Source: Burkholderiales bacterium (GTDB lineage: Bacteria > Pseudomonadota > Gammaproteobacteria > Burkholderiales > Usitatibacteraceae). Taken from it: a DNA stretch of 64,000 nucleotides. The stretch lies in contig JANYBL010000035.1 in assembly GCA_025360815.1 (NCBI GenBank), positions 1 through 64,000 of the forward strand. Direction: 5' to 3'. The position numbers were made by a program, and so were the translations under genes. A model generated the notes under the pieces. It was not told where the DNA came from. It saw nothing but the letters and a program-made list of their open reading frames with translations, and did no database searches. Below are positions 62,687 to 64,000 of the stretch, one piece after another (the first letter of the stretch is position 1; the number at the start of each line of letters is the position of its first letter).

Positions 62687-64000
62687 ATGATGCAAACTGA
62701 AAAAAATATTATCGTCGTTGGCGGCGGCTTCGCCGGTACGGCGCTAGCCAAGTCGATTGTGAAAAAGCTGCCCGCTGGTTATCGTCTCGTCATGGTGAGC
62801 GAAGACAGCTACACGACCTTTAACCCGATGCTGGCCGAAGCAGTGGGCGCATCCATCTTTCCCGCGCAAGTTGTCGCGCCGCTTCGCGAAGTATTGTGCT
62901 TGGATGATCCAAGAATGCGCAGCCAATTTGTGATGGGGCAAGTTGCCGCCGTTGACTTACAAAACCAGTTTTTGACCGTTAATAGTTTATCCGGTAAGAC
63001 CAAGGTAAGTTTTGAGCATCTTGTATTCGCATTTGGCAATCGCGCCCGCACGGACCTCATTCCCGGTATGGCTGAGTTTGCGTTGCCCCTCAAAACAGTG
63101 GGCGATGCGATCCATATCCGAAATATTGTATTGCGGCGTTTAGCCAGAATTGAACTTGAAACGGATCCGGTCGTGCGTAAGCGGCTCGGACACTTTGTGG
63201 TGATTGGCGGCGGCTTTTCTGGCAGCGAAGTCGCGGGAGAATTGATGGATTGTTTGCGCAGTATTGTTCCCTTTTACCCGGGTGTAAAAGCGAGGGAACT
63301 TGGCGTTTCGATTATTCAAAACATTGGGCGCTTGCTGCCAGAATTGCCAGAGTTGTTAGCACAAAAAGCCCACAAATCCTTGACCGAACGTGGCGTGCAA
63401 ATCCACTTAAATTTGGGCGCAGCATCCGTAAACGAAAATGGTGTCGTAATGACCAACGGTTTAACGATGGATGCGGGCACAGTCATATCCACCATTGGTA
63501 CCCGACCGAATGCGCTGGCGCAGTTGTTGGCTGATGAATCCGGGATCAAGCTTGAGCGCGGTCGCATCGTCACCAATCCTGATATGCGCCTGCCTGATCA
63601 TCCTAATTTGTGGGCTATCGGTGACTGCGCCTTAACCATGAATGCCCACGACAACCGGCACGCACCGCCAACGGCCCAGTTTGCCAGCCAAGAGGGTAAA
63701 TGCGTTGCTGCCAATATCATTGCCATTATTTCAGGCAAACAAGCCATGCCCCTAAACTATCAACCACGCGGCATGATGGCGACACTGGGTCATATGCGCG
63801 GTGTTGCGCTGGTGTTTGGCGTCCCTGTCTCAGGCTTAGTTGCATGGCTGATATGGAGGGCCTACTACTTGATGTTGATGCCTACATTGGGACGGAAAGT
63901 CCGCATTTACGTCGAGTGGACTTGGGGCATGTTTTTTCGCACTGACATCACGCATCTGCGCTTCAGCCGCAGCGAAGAGCAGATCGATCCGCCGCATAAA
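62687..64000 (+). CDS. Type II NADH dehydrogenase-like FAD/NAD(P) oxidoreductase (3' partial)
   Basis: 438 residues to the window edge with no stop, so it is missing from the ORF track. The FAD-binding Rossmann motif is IIVVGGGFAGTALAKSI, the NADH motif is FVVIGGGFSGSEVAGELMD, and LWAIGDCALTMN is the conserved C-terminal FAD contact. A C-terminal hydrophobic segment (LVFGVPVSGLVAWLIWRAYYLMLM) should bind the membrane. NDH-2 passes electrons from NADH to quinone without pumping protons. AGGA is well placed before ATG 62687/62690. It follows olsB by 167 bases on the same strand. Confidence 0.9.
   Translation, partial: MMQTEKNIIVVGGGFAGTALAKSIVKKLPAGYRLVMVSEDSYTTFNPMLAEAVGASIFPAQVVAPLREVLCLDDPRMRSQFVMGQVAAVDLQNQFLTVNSLSGKTKVSFEHLVFAFGNRARTDLIPGMAEFALPLKTVGDAIHIRNIVLRRLARIELETDPVVRKRLGHFVVIGGGFSGSEVAGELMDCLRSIVPFYPGVKARELGVSIIQNIGRLLPELPELLAQKAHKSLTERGVQIHLNLGAASVNENGVVMTNGLTMDAGTVISTIGTRPNALAQLLADESGIKLERGRIVTNPDMRLPDHPNLWAIGDCALTMNAHDNRHAPPTAQFASQEGKCVAANIIAIISGKQAMPLNYQPRGMMATLGHMRGVALVFGVPVSGLVAWLIWRAYYLMLMPTLGRKVRIYVEWTWGMFFRTDITHLRFSRSEEQIDPPHK

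Noticed and set aside
1-64000. CRISPR array, insertion sequence or prophage
   Set aside because: No regularly spaced repeats with unique spacers, no transposase, and no phage structural genes were seen; the only mobile-element trace is the integrase stump.

Overview
The window reads as a chromosomal core segment of a betaproteobacterium, most likely Burkholderiales or a close relative. The evidence is gene content: the ptsN-hprK-rapZ PTS-Ntr block after lptCAB-rpoN-hpf, the yacG-zapD-coaE-pilD-pilC-pilB string, and a caa3-type cytochrome oxidase locus with ctaG, surf1, DUF2970, DUF2909 and DUF2244 genes. I cannot name the genus. No rRNA, CRISPR array or intact insertion sequence was seen.

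Layout. (1) 1-3.3 kb: the 3' end of a PilY1-like adhesin gene, a TonB-family gene, tRNA-Thr(CGT), gspH and gspI, tRNA-Thr(TGT), and a truncated tyrosine-integrase N-terminus beside the second tRNA. (2) 3.3-12.9 kb: dsbD, then a leftward type II secretion operon gspK-L-M-C-D, with gspJ facing the other way. (3) 12.1-20.8 kb, rightward: gspJ-lptC-lptA-lptB-rpoN-hpf-ptsN-hprK-rapZ and a Lon-N-domain protein, joining envelope biogenesis to nitrogen-PTS and sigma-54 regulation. (4) 21-32.5 kb, mostly leftward: coxB-coxA-small protein-ctaG-DUF2970-coxC, then surf1-unknown-ctaA-ctaB-sco-RidA-epimerase. These supply oxidase subunits, heme A synthesis and copper delivery. Two small membrane proteins here are too short for the ORF track. 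(5) 32.8-38.8 kb, leftward: yacG, zapD, coaE and the type IV pilus genes pilD, pilC, pilB. PilD probably also processes the Gsp pseudopilins. (6) 38.9-50.7 kb: glutathione peroxidase, hemA-prfA, an MFS transporter, ilvA, rpiA, phoU (with a good Pho-box candidate), yggX, argA, rsmE and an inositol-monophosphatase-family gene. (7) 50.7-64 kb, the less ordinary part: a DUF1501/DUF1800 secreted pair in which the DUF1800 protein carries three DUF5648-like repeats, rlmF, an NRDE protein, a DinB-YHS-DoxX group, a coupled alpha/beta hydrolase-DedA-ATP-grasp operon, a divergent OlsB-like acyltransferase behind a repeat-rich intergenic region, and a type II NADH dehydrogenase running off the end.

The best candidates for something undescribed are the hydrolase-DedA-ATP-grasp operon opposite olsB, the DUF5648-DUF1800/DUF1501 pair, the tRNA-Thr integration scar that seems to have split the gsp locus, and the C-rich/G-quadruplex element and Pho box between rpiA and phoU. 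Functions come from recognised motifs and gene order. No database search was possible.
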